7,290 bases of DNA from an uncultured Eubacteriales bacterium (GTDB lineage: Bacteria > Bacillota > Clostridia > Monoglobales > Monoglobaceae): assembly GCA_905205855.1 (NCBI GenBank), contig CAJLFL010000093.1, forward strand, positions 1 through 7,290, in the 5' to 3' direction. Made by a program: the position numbers and the translations under genes. The notes under the pieces are model-generated. The model searched no databases, was not told where the DNA came from, and saw only the letters and a list, made by a program, of their open reading frames with translations. Shown here piece after piece: positions 1 through 6,728 of this stretch; position 1 is the first letter of the stretch; every line of letters starts with the position of its first letter.

Positions 1-1206
1 GCTTATGGGGTTGGCGCCGAAGGCGTCAGCCCCTATGACGGTTTTGCACAGCTTACGGGGGATGTACCGATTGACGATTTATATCCGGGGGAAGAGGTAT
101 ATCTGATATACAGATTGGAGGAAAAGCTGCCTGCATACGGTGCGGAAATCAATATCAGCTATAACAGTGATATGCTCAGCTTTAAAAAAGCGGAGAGCCT
201 TACCGGAATTGCAGAGGTAAAAGAGGTTTTGCAGGACAGCAAAAGCGGGAGCCTTACATATGCTTATACGCTGACCGGAAAGATACTGCCCGAAGTCAGA
301 AAGGATATTGTACGTATAACATTTACGGCGCTTAAATCCGGAACGAGCAAGGTCTTGCTTAATTCATCAGCGCTTGTGCTTGTAAATGATGATAACCTTG
401 ACTATGTACGGCAGACAGATTCCGCCGATACAAATATAGTGATAAAAAGCCATGACCCTCAGCCGACTTCAAAGCCGAGTTACAGCGGCGGAGGCGGTGG
501 CGGAGGCGGCACTTTTACAAAGCCAAAGCCAAGCGAAACACCCGTGCCGACAGAAAGTACAGAGCCGATACCTACCCCAAAACCGACAGAGAATCCGGGC
601 ACAAAGGATGAAGTATTTACGGACATCGGTGCGGTTGAATGGGCAAAAAATGCAATAACAGAGCTTAATAAAAAAGGAATTATCAGTGGCTATGACGGAA
701 AATTCTTTCCGAATGACCTCATAACACGCGCAGAGGTATCAAAAATACTATGTAATGTGTTTGAACTTAAAAATATAGATGGAAAGTCAATAACCTTTAC
801 AGATGTAGATGAAAATGCGTGGTATGCCGATTGCGTTACAATAATGTTTCAAAACGGTCTTCTATCCGGAGAAAGTGCGGAAAAATGTATGCCTGAGCGT
901 AATATAACCCGTGAAGAATTTGCTGCACTGGTTGGCAGAAGTTTATCTGTAAATGGATTTAGCTTTACAGATAATAGCGATAATACGGACAAGAAAACAT
1001 TTGCGGATGAGAATAAAACCTCTGATTTTGCAAAGCCGTATATAGAAATATTATCCTCAGCAGGAATAATAAACGGTTACGGGGATAACACATTCAGACC
1101 TAAGGAAAATCTGTCCCGCGCCGAGGCGGCTGTCATGATACACAGGCTGGTATCATATACAGACCGGCAGAATAATCCGGACAAAACGGAGGATAACAGC
1201 TTATGA
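1..1206 (+). CDS. Cohesin-like domain plus triple-SLH surface anchoring protein (5' truncated)
   Basis: The reading frame is open from base 1 to the TGA at 1204-1206 (401 codons), so the true start lies upstream. The TTG at 115 falls inside a domain and is not a credible start. Residues about 15-152 resemble a cohesin beta-sandwich, with the pattern 'D-x-x-PGE-V', then 'YGAEINISYNSDMLSF', then 'VRITFTALKSGTSKVLL'. Residues 163-170 are eight glycines, followed by a Pro/Thr/Lys-rich linker to about 204. Three SLH repeats follow at about 205-250, 264-315 and 333-386, with TRAE-type motifs ITRAE, ITREE and LSRAE. In known families SLH trimers hold proteins non-covalently to pyruvylated cell-wall polysaccharide, and cohesins bind dockerins. 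I infer an anchoring scaffoldin-like protein that displays at least one cohesin outside the cell; more modules may lie upstream. The next gene overlaps its stop codon and encodes a dockerin, which supports the assignment. The SLH call is firm. The cohesin call is good but rests on pattern only. Confidence 0.85.
   Translation, partial: AYGVGAEGVSPYDGFAQLTGDVPIDDLYPGEEVYLIYRLEEKLPAYGAEINISYNSDMLSFKKAESLTGIAEVKEVLQDSKSGSLTYAYTLTGKILPEVRKDIVRITFTALKSGTSKVLLNSSALVLVNDDNLDYVRQTDSADTNIVIKSHDPQPTSKPSYSGGGGGGGGTFTKPKPSETPVPTESTEPIPTPKPTENPGTKDEVFTDIGAVEWAKNAITELNKKGIISGYDGKFFPNDLITRAEVSKILCNVFELKNIDGKSITFTDVDENAWYADCVTIMFQNGLLSGESAEKCMPERNITREEFAALVGRSLSVNGFSFTDNSDNTDKKTFADENKTSDFAKPYIEILSSAGIINGYGDNTFRPKENLSRAEAAVMIHRLVSYTDRQNNPDKTEDNSL
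7..33. repeat. Hairpin-forming inverted repeat inside the coding sequence
   Basis: Bases 7-18 can pair with 22-33 around a GAA loop: 10 Watson-Crick pairs and 2 G-T wobbles, beginning GGGG and ending CCCC. It lies in frame in the cohesin-SLH gene. Read on the minus strand it begins TAGGGGC, the same string that opens the intergenic palindrome near 6555. It may be a REP-like element absorbed into the gene, or simply GC-rich coding sequence that folds. Confidence 0.45.
487..510 (+). repeat. Tandem 12-bp repeat encoding a Gly8 run
   Basis: Two 12-bp units (487-498 and 499-510) differ only at the last base and encode eight consecutive glycines. This is a flexible hinge between the cohesin-like domain and the Pro/Thr linker of the SLH protein. 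A short tandem repeat of this kind can change length by slippage in whole-codon steps, which would alter the linker without breaking the frame. Confidence 0.75.
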
Positions 1207-2390
1207 AAAGACTTGCTTTAATTCTTATTATGACAGTTACTGCTTTTGCCATGCTTTCGTTATATGCGGCGGCAAGCGGCAGCGATATGACGGACAGTGA
1301 TGGCTTAACACAGCCGCAAACCAAAACAGACTATATAAAAAGCACAGTATTGTCCGATACCGAACTGATAACTTCCGGTGATACAAAAAATTCAGAAGAT
1401 ACAGAAGATAAAAAAGATTCGGAAGACGAAAAAGATGTTGATGATAACAAAGAACCCGACTGGATTGATTCATGTGAAACTTTGGATAAAATCTTTGGGA
1501 TGCACAATATTTCACTGTGGAAGGTTCAGGAGGACGAGCTTTATAATATGCATGATGACAAGTATGTTTTAAGGCGTTCCGATAAGGCATATGATTCATG
1601 GCTTGTTTATGAAATTCCGTATGTAAAGTCCTTAAACGCAGTGATATATACCTGGGCAAAAAATGAATCAGAGCTTTATCTTTATACCTCGTCTGACGGA
1701 GAAAGCTGGACGGAATGTGAATTTGATGCGGATATACAGCGCGAAGCGGACAGATGGAGTAAGATTGTGTTTTCAAATAACGCTCTGTACGGCGTAAGAT
1801 ATGTAAAGCTTGTGTTTCCGTCCGTTGACGCGGAGCTTGATGATTGGTGGAATCCGTATCTCGGGGAGGTCAGCGCCGGGATAGGTTCGGCGGAGGCGGT
1901 TTCTGTCAAGACTGACGTTCCGTCAGAACTGACTGTACCGCGTTATGACAGTACGGTATATACCTTAAAGGCTGACGTTATCGATCAGCTTGGCGAGGTT
2001 ATGGATATTCCTGTACGGTGGTCGGCAGAATCGCTGCCGGAGGGAGTACAGCTTACCGAAACAGGAGAACTTACCGTTGTGAGCGGCGCGGCTGAGGGAG
2101 CCGAAATACTCCTTACTGCGGCGGCAGAGTCGGACAGCCTGACCGAAACGCTGAGCACAGAGCTGAAAATCAGACTGAGAGCGTCACTGATGGGTGACAC
2201 AAACTCAGATTTGAAAATTGATAATGATGACCTTGATTTTGCATTGCAAAGCTACGGCAAGACAGTGAATGACAGCGGCTGGACCGAAATAAGGCTTGCC
2301 GATATTGACGGCAATGGCATAATTGACATTATTGATTTGTCGTATATAGCGTATAATATAGAAGTACCGTCGGAAAATGACGAAAATTAA
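1203..2390 (+). CDS. Secreted dockerin protein with discoidin-like and Ig-like domains
   Basis: The 395-residue product starts at ATG 1203, which overlaps the previous stop as ATGA. A GGAGG at 1188-1192 sits 10 nt upstream. Residues 1 to about 24 are a signal peptide (MKR, a hydrophobic core, then AAA). Residues about 58-86 are a low-complexity Asp/Glu/Lys linker. Residues about 87-228 look like a discoidin (F5/8 type C-like) beta-sandwich, with the S-x-DG-x-x-W motif at 163-169. Residues about 233-325 resemble a bacterial Ig-like domain. Residues 329-386 are a type I dockerin with two calcium loops: D332, N334, D336 and D343, then D367, D369, N371, D375 and D378. Dockerins plug into cohesins, so a likely partner is the cohesin-like domain encoded just upstream. 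No catalytic domain is present, so I infer a binding or structural cargo. The dockerin and signal peptide are clear; the two middle domains rest on fold-level resemblance, and their ligand is unknown. Confidence 0.85.
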   Translation: MKRLALILIMTVTAFAMLSLYAAASGSDMTDSDGLTQPQTKTDYIKSTVLSDTELITSGDTKNSEDTEDKKDSEDEKDVDDNKEPDWIDSCETLDKIFGMHNISLWKVQEDELYNMHDDKYVLRRSDKAYDSWLVYEIPYVKSLNAVIYTWAKNESELYLYTSSDGESWTECEFDADIQREADRWSKIVFSNNALYGVRYVKLVFPSVDAELDDWWNPYLGEVSAGIGSAEAVSVKTDVPSELTVPRYDSTVYTLKADVIDQLGEVMDIPVRWSAESLPEGVQLTETGELTVVSGAAEGAEILLTAAAESDSLTETLSTELKIRLRASLMGDTNSDLKIDNDDLDFALQSYGKTVNDSGWTEIRLADIDGNGIIDIIDLSYIAYNIEVPSENDEN

Positions 2391-2404
2391 ACGGAGGAAG
2401 CGCA

Positions 2405-5400
2405 ATGAACCGCATAATTTCAGCAATTATTACCGCCTGTATTCTGATAAGCTGTTTTTGTCACGTATATGCGAAAGCAGACGGGATTGAGAATACCGAA
2501 GAAACCGTATACGGAGTTTTATATGATGACTGTACGGATTTTTCTGTTTCTTACGCTCACAGTGACGGTGTGTATGCCGATATAACGCCGGAGGAGGACA
2601 GGTATGCCTTTGATGATTATACGACGTTTATGCGTAAGGAGTCAACGGCAGAGTGGGTAGAATACCGCCTGCCTGTGGATTCTTACTTGGTGCTTCATAC
2701 ATACTTTAAGGAGAATGAGGAAATCTCTCATTTTAAGTTTTCATGGTCGGCTGACGGTGACACATGGCAGGAATTTACTCCGATAACCGAGGTAAAGCAG
2801 GTCGAAAGCTGGAAATGGATTCCGGTAATATACAATCTCAAAAAGGTTGATTCGACAGCTGAATATATAAGGGTTACCTTTGGCAACATAGGCGGAATGG
2901 TTACCTCGCCGAGAATAGCCGGAGTATATACACGTCCCGTAAATGCGGACGAAACCGGGTTTTCGGATTGTGTCGGAACGGAGTATTATGAGCCGACCGC
3001 CGTGCTGAAAAACCTTAATATTGTTTCCGGTACGGACGGGAGCCGTTATGAACCGCAAAGAGCGGTAACGCGTGCCGAATTTGCGGCGCTGACCGCAAAT
3101 TTGATTGATATATCAAACGGAGCGGACAAGCCGGAATATCCTTTCGCAGATGTAGACGGTGACTGTGAATTTGCCGCGGCAATTAAGACACTTTATGATA
3201 TGGGAATACTTCACGGCGCAGAGGACGGCTTGTTCTATCCGAATAACACCGTCACCTATGCCGAAGCGGTTAAAATTCTTGTTTCCGCATTTGGATATAC
3301 GGATGCGGCAGAGGATGGTGGCGGCTATCCGACCGGATACATGCTTATGTCGTCAAGGCTCGGTATGTCTGACGGAATATCCGCCAAAGCTGATACAGAG
3401 ATAACAAGAGGAGCTGCGGCAAAGCTGATATACAACAGTCTTGACGCAGAGCTTGCACAGCAGATAAAATACGGAGCGGATAAGACTTATGAGCGCAGCG
3501 GCAATACAGTTTTGGAATACTATCACGGCATAACAAAGATAAGCGGAGTTTTGAGTGATGTCGGCGCGCTGTCTGCTGTCGGAGGGCGTAAGCTTTCGGA
3601 TGATACGGCTGTGATTGATGATATTAAGCTGAAATTTGACAGTTTTAACCCAAAGAAGCTGTTTGCACAGACTGTGACGGCGTATGTAAGGTATTCAAAT
3701 GACAAGACAGACGGAAAACTGATATACGCGATTGCGGATTCGGGAAATAAAGTCACAGATATAGGCTATGCGGATTATGACGAAATCCGTGACAGCCGGA
3801 TAGTGTATACCGATTCAGACGGCAGAGAATGTAAGACTGCGTTTTCCGATAACACAAGGGTGATATATAACGGGAGATACCTTACAAGAATGGGACTTGA
3901 AACTGATTTGAAATTTTCGTGCGGATTTTTAAGGCTTATCACATATCCTGACAGTGCGTCCGCAAATGTAATACTGATAAACGATTATAAAACGTATACA
4001 GCGCCGTCTGACGGATATTTAAATAGCAATCTGACGGACTTTGACGGACGTACCTATACACTTGGATTTGATGCGGCAGATATGATAACGGTAAACAAAT
4101 ACGGCGAGGCGGTTGAATATGATGACAAGCTTTTCGTTCAAAAGGATGATATAATAAACGCCGCGGTAAGCGATGACGGAAGCTGTATAGATGTGTATAT
4201 CATAAATCAGCGTATTTACGGAAATCTTGATTCTGTCAGCGAAGCAGATAAAACCTGCAAAATAGACGGAAAGACTTATAAGCTGACGGGAGCGGCAGTA
4301 AACAATGCCGACAGTATGCTTGGCAAAAACGTTGCTGCATACCTTGATGTCAATGACAGCATAACGCTTATAAAAAAGCAGGACGGCAGCCAAAGCTACG
4401 GATATTTGCTGTCTGCTCCGCACACGAACGCGTTTTCCGGCAGTGCGGAAATGAGAATTCTTGCAGCAGACGGTACGGTCAGGGTAATCAACGCCGATTT
4501 AACAACAAGGCTGAACGGTCAAAAGGCTGCTCTCGGAAAGTTTGGCGAAATAGCTCCGCAGCTTATACGCTATACCTTGCGTGATGACGGAAGTGTATCG
4601 CTGATTGAGCTTGCCGGGGTGTCGGCGGCAGTAGGCTGCAGTGTATTTACGGAAAATTATTCTTCACAAAACTGCAAATACTACGGCGGAAATCTTAAAA
4701 CCTTTGCTTCGGCGTATCAGCTGAATGAGTCAACGCCGATATTTGTTATTCCGGATGATACATATGACGCGGATAAGCTGAGGGTGAAGAACCTCGGCTA
4801 TCTGATAAATGATAAACGCTACAGCGTAAGGCTGTATGATACGGATGATTCATACATGGTCGGAGCGGCTGTTATTTATTCCGATAAGAGTGAAAAACGC
4901 GAGCTTGAATATTCGGACAGGGTTGCGGTTGTGACGGACGCGGCTAATATTTCAGACAAAAACGGCAAACGCTGTATTGACCTTTCCGTATGGCTTGACG
5001 GGCAGGAATCGCACATATTCTTTGACAATGACGGCGGTGAGGATGTAACCGGCAGCTGGCTGCCGAATCATAAAGGCTTTGTCACAAAAAACGGCAATAT
5101 TGAATTTAAAAAGGGTGATGTTCTGCAGTTTTATATGGATGACGAAAGCCATTGCAAATTCTTAAGAATGTTGCTGACGCGCGATGTCATAAACAATGAT
5201 TTGCAGTATGAGAGAAACCTCGGCGATTACGGCGCTCTTACAAACGAAAACTATTTCAGTGAGCTTTATTCATGCTTTGGTACAGCGGAAAAACGATACG
5301 GAAGTAAGCTTATGGTATCGGTCGGCGGCGTGCTGCGTACAATTCCGCTTGGCGGTGCTAAGGTTTATATCTATGATACAGTGCGTGATAAGCTGAGCGG

Positions 5401-5488
5401 CGGCGATTTGGCGGATATTTCGACCGGCAGCAAGGTTTTTGTCAGAATGAATTTTACCGAAACAAAAGAAATTATTGTAATTAAATAG
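2405..5488 (+). CDS. Large secreted SLH-domain protein with discoidin-like N-terminus
   Basis: The 1027-residue product starts at ATG 2405, with GGAGG at 2393-2397 and a 14-bp gap after the dockerin gene. Residues 1 to about 23 are a signal peptide ending VYA. Residues about 35-180 form a discoidin-like domain resembling that of the preceding gene (WVEYRLP near the start, then S-A-DG-x-x-W). SLH repeats follow at 186-234 (with TRAE), 247-296 (TYAE) and a degenerate third at about 308-346 (TRGA). The remaining 680 or so residues match no domain I can name. They are rich in predicted beta strands, Asp, Tyr and Gly, and contain diverged repeat-like blocks near 376-455, 603-662, 665-738 and 838-935. 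The protein should be attached to the cell wall through its SLH repeats, which here sit internally rather than at an end. No catalytic motif is visible. I infer a structural or adhesive surface protein; substrate binding is possible but unproven. Confidence 0.85.
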   Translation: MNRIISAIITACILISCFCHVYAKADGIENTEETVYGVLYDDCTDFSVSYAHSDGVYADITPEEDRYAFDDYTTFMRKESTAEWVEYRLPVDSYLVLHTYFKENEEISHFKFSWSADGDTWQEFTPITEVKQVESWKWIPVIYNLKKVDSTAEYIRVTFGNIGGMVTSPRIAGVYTRPVNADETGFSDCVGTEYYEPTAVLKNLNIVSGTDGSRYEPQRAVTRAEFAALTANLIDISNGADKPEYPFADVDGDCEFAAAIKTLYDMGILHGAEDGLFYPNNTVTYAEAVKILVSAFGYTDAAEDGGGYPTGYMLMSSRLGMSDGISAKADTEITRGAAAKLIYNSLDAELAQQIKYGADKTYERSGNTVLEYYHGITKISGVLSDVGALSAVGGRKLSDDTAVIDDIKLKFDSFNPKKLFAQTVTAYVRYSNDKTDGKLIYAIADSGNKVTDIGYADYDEIRDSRIVYTDSDGRECKTAFSDNTRVIYNGRYLTRMGLETDLKFSCGFLRLITYPDSASANVILINDYKTYTAPSDGYLNSNLTDFDGRTYTLGFDAADMITVNKYGEAVEYDDKLFVQKDDIINAAVSDDGSCIDVYIINQRIYGNLDSVSEADKTCKIDGKTYKLTGAAVNNADSMLGKNVAAYLDVNDSITLIKKQDGSQSYGYLLSAPHTNAFSGSAEMRILAADGTVRVINADLTTRLNGQKAALGKFGEIAPQLIRYTLRDDGSVSLIELAGVSAAVGCSVFTENYSSQNCKYYGGNLKTFASAYQLNESTPIFVIPDDTYDADKLRVKNLGYLINDKRYSVRLYDTDDSYMVGAAVIYSDKSEKRELEYSDRVAVVTDAANISDKNGKRCIDLSVWLDGQESHIFFDNDGGEDVTGSWLPNHKGFVTKNGNIEFKKGDVLQFYMDDESHCKFLRMLLTRDVINNDLQYERNLGDYGALTNENYFSELYSCFGTAEKRYGSKLMVSVGGVLRTIPLGGAKVYIYDTVRDKLSGGDLADISTGSKVFVRMNFTETKEIIVIK

Positions 5489-5513
5489 TATATTCACGGA
5501 CATTATATATTAC

Positions 5514-5522
5514 AGAGGTGAT
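5514..5522 (+). promoter_or_regulatory. Ribosome-binding site that decides the ldh start
   Basis: AGAGGTGAT closely matches the complement of the 16S rRNA 3' end and ends 4 nt before the ATG at 5527. A GTG at 5518 is in frame but lies inside this site, so it cannot be the start. The gene therefore begins at 5527. Confidence 0.85.
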
Positions 5523-5526
5523 AATA

Positions 5527-6474
5527 ATGTTCAAAGGAAAAATTACAATAATAGGTGACGGAAACGTGGGGGCAACAACGGCGTATACATTGATGCTGAG
5601 CGGTCTTGTGTCGGAAATTGTCATAATAGACGTCAATAAGGACAAGGCGCTGGGAGATGTTATGGACTTAAATCACGGAATGTGCTTTGTCAGTCCGCTG
5701 AAAATAAATGCAGGCTCTTACAGTGACATCAGCGGCAGCGATATTGTTATAATTACGGCAGGCGCAAGCCAGCGTGACGGAGAAAAACGAACGGATTTGT
5801 TAAAGCGGAATTCGGTGATATTTAAAGATATAATAGATAATGTTTTAAGATACTGCCGTGACGATACAATTCTCTTGGTTGTGACCAACCCGGTGGATAT
5901 TCTGACATATATGACCTATAAGATGTCCGGATTTTCAAAGAATAATGTTATCGGTTCGGGAACGGTTCTTGATACGGCGCGGCTCAAGTTTTTGCTCGGC
6001 GAGCATACAAATATTGATTTGCGGAACGTCCATACCTATATAATAGGCGAGCACGGTGATTCGGAGGTTGCGGCGTGGAGCATAACGAATGTTGCCGGCA
6101 TGGATATAAACAGATATTGTTCAAGCTCCGGAAGCTGTGATTCTTTAAGCATCAGCAAGGGAAGCTTTTTAGAGTGTACCAAAAACGCTGCGTATGAGAT
6201 TATAGACAAAAAGGGCTCAACCTATTATGCGATTGCCCTGTCGGTACTCAGAATAGTAAGAAGTATAATAGGTGATGAAAACTCAATTCTTACAGTTTCA
6301 AGCCTTCTCGGCGGAGAATACGGCATAGAGGATATATGCTTAAGCGTTCCTACCATTGTAGGGAGCGGCGGAGCGGAAAAGGTTCTGGAAATTGATTTTT
6401 CCGATAAAGAGCTTGACGGTCTTAGAAAATCGGCGGACGGTCTTAAAGCTTTGGCAAGGGAAATCGGATTTTGA
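5527..6474 (+). CDS. ldh: L-lactate dehydrogenase (NAD-dependent)
   Basis: The 315-residue cytoplasmic enzyme interconverts pyruvate plus NADH with L-lactate plus NAD+, which re-oxidises NADH during fermentation. The length is normal for the family. Visible features are the Rossmann motif GDGNVG at 10-15, with D35 for the adenosine ribose; Q82, which favours pyruvate over oxaloacetate and separates the enzyme from malate dehydrogenase; loop arginine R88; NPVDILTY from 121; D149 and R152 in LDTAR; the catalytic H176 in the signature IIGEHGD; and T232. Aligned by eye with Bacillus LDH, H169 matches the fructose-1,6-bisphosphate site His188, while the Arg173 position is Lys154, so allosteric activation is possible but uncertain. 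The start is set by the AGAGGTGAT site. The gene lies 38 bp after the SLH gene with no visible terminator or strong promoter between, so it may be partly co-transcribed. I see no functional link to the envelope genes. Confidence 0.96.
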   Translation: MFKGKITIIGDGNVGATTAYTLMLSGLVSEIVIIDVNKDKALGDVMDLNHGMCFVSPLKINAGSYSDISGSDIVIITAGASQRDGEKRTDLLKRNSVIFKDIIDNVLRYCRDDTILLVVTNPVDILTYMTYKMSGFSKNNVIGSGTVLDTARLKFLLGEHTNIDLRNVHTYIIGEHGDSEVAAWSITNVAGMDINRYCSSSGSCDSLSISKGSFLECTKNAAYEIIDKKGSTYYAIALSVLRIVRSIIGDENSILTVSSLLGGEYGIEDICLSVPTIVGSGGAEKVLEIDFSDKELDGLRKSADGLKALAREIGF

Positions 6475-6496
6475 TTTGCAGGGCGCATCCTTTTGG

Positions 6497-6523
6497 GGGC
6501 GGTCACACTGAGCCGCCACTGCG
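6497..6523. repeat. Hairpin-forming 27-bp direct repeat, copy 1
   Basis: This copy matches the one at 6620-6646 at 24 of 27 positions; the shared core is GGCGGTCAYACTGAGCCGC. Within it GGCGG pairs with CCGCC around a 10-nt loop. It starts 22 bp after the ldh stop. No T-tract follows on either strand, so it is not a canonical intrinsic terminator, although it could protect or end the ldh transcript. Confidence 0.8.
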
Positions 6524-6557
6524 GTATATCAAACAACACATAATGTGCCGTTCGTAG

Positions 6558-6576
6558 GGGCAGATATTATCTGCCC
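6558..6576. repeat. Perfect 8-bp-stem palindrome between the direct repeats
   Basis: GGGCAGAT and ATCTGCCC are perfect inverted arms around an ATT loop, preceded by CGTAG. No T-tract follows, so it is more likely a REP-like repeat than a terminator. The placement between two copies of another repeat suggests a composite intergenic element. Confidence 0.75.
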
Positions 6577-6619
6577 GAAATAAATATTGAACAACATTTT
6601 TGCATATGAAAGGCGAAAC

Positions 6620-6646
6620 GGGCGGTCATACTGAGCCGCTCCTGCG
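6620..6646. repeat. Hairpin-forming 27-bp direct repeat, copy 2
   Basis: This is the second copy, in the same orientation and 123 bp downstream of the first. The stem is GCGG with CCGC, extended by one G-T pair. It ends 17 bp before the -35 box of the flavoprotein promoter, so it marks the upstream edge of that promoter region. Confidence 0.8.
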
Positions 6647-6663
6647 TTAATATTACTAAGTGC

Positions 6664-6692
6664 TTGACACTTACGTAAGTTGAGGTTATACT
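6664..6692 (+). promoter_or_regulatory. Sigma-A promoter of the fprA-type gene
   Basis: The -35 box TTGACA (6664-6669) is a perfect consensus and the -10 box TATACT (6687-6692) differs from consensus at one base. The spacer is exactly 17 bp. Transcription would start near 6699, giving a leader of about 30 nt before the TTG start codon. This should be a strong promoter when not repressed. Confidence 0.88.
6669..6680. promoter_or_regulatory. Putative operator: 12-bp palindrome in the promoter spacer
   Basis: ACTTACGTAAGT is a perfect 12-bp palindrome that begins on the last base of the -35 box and fills most of the spacer. A dimeric regulator bound here would block RNA polymerase. A shorter inverted repeat (AAGTG at 6658-6662 with CACTT at 6668-6672) overlaps it. 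MerR-type sites also lie in the spacer, but those promoters usually have 19-20 bp spacers, so simple repression fits better. The regulator is not in the window. Confidence 0.6.
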
Positions 6693-6711
6693 TTTATTAT
6701 GATTATAAATC

Positions 6712-6721
6712 GGAAAGGAAG
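6712..6721 (+). promoter_or_regulatory. Ribosome-binding site that decides the fprA TTG start
   Basis: GGAAAGGAAG ends 7 nt before the TTG at 6729, a normal spacing. The only in-frame ATG nearby, at 6699, coincides with the predicted transcription start and has no ribosome-binding site. Confidence 0.8.
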
Positions 6722-6728
6722 ATTTAAG

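Noticed and set aside
115..117. TTG as the start of the first gene
   Set aside because: The frame is open to base 1, and residues before it continue the cohesin-like domain. There is no ribosome-binding site ahead of it.
1237..1776. 179-codon open frame on the minus strand
   Set aside because: It lies opposite the dockerin gene, has no ribosome-binding site, and its translation is unlike any family I recognise.
5475..5511. Promoter for ldh between it and the SLH gene
   Set aside because: TTGTAA and TATATT are present but the spacing is too long, and the start of transcription would fall inside the ribosome-binding site.
5518..5520. GTG as the ldh start
   Set aside because: It lies within the AGAGGTGAT ribosome-binding site that serves the ATG at 5527.
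6497..6576. Rho-independent terminator after ldh
   Set aside because: Hairpins are present, but none is followed by a T-tract on either strand.
6648..6656. TAATATTAC, the nonanucleotide of geminivirus-type replication origins
   Set aside because: It is a 9-bp AT-rich match with no stem around it and no Rep gene; chance is the better explanation.
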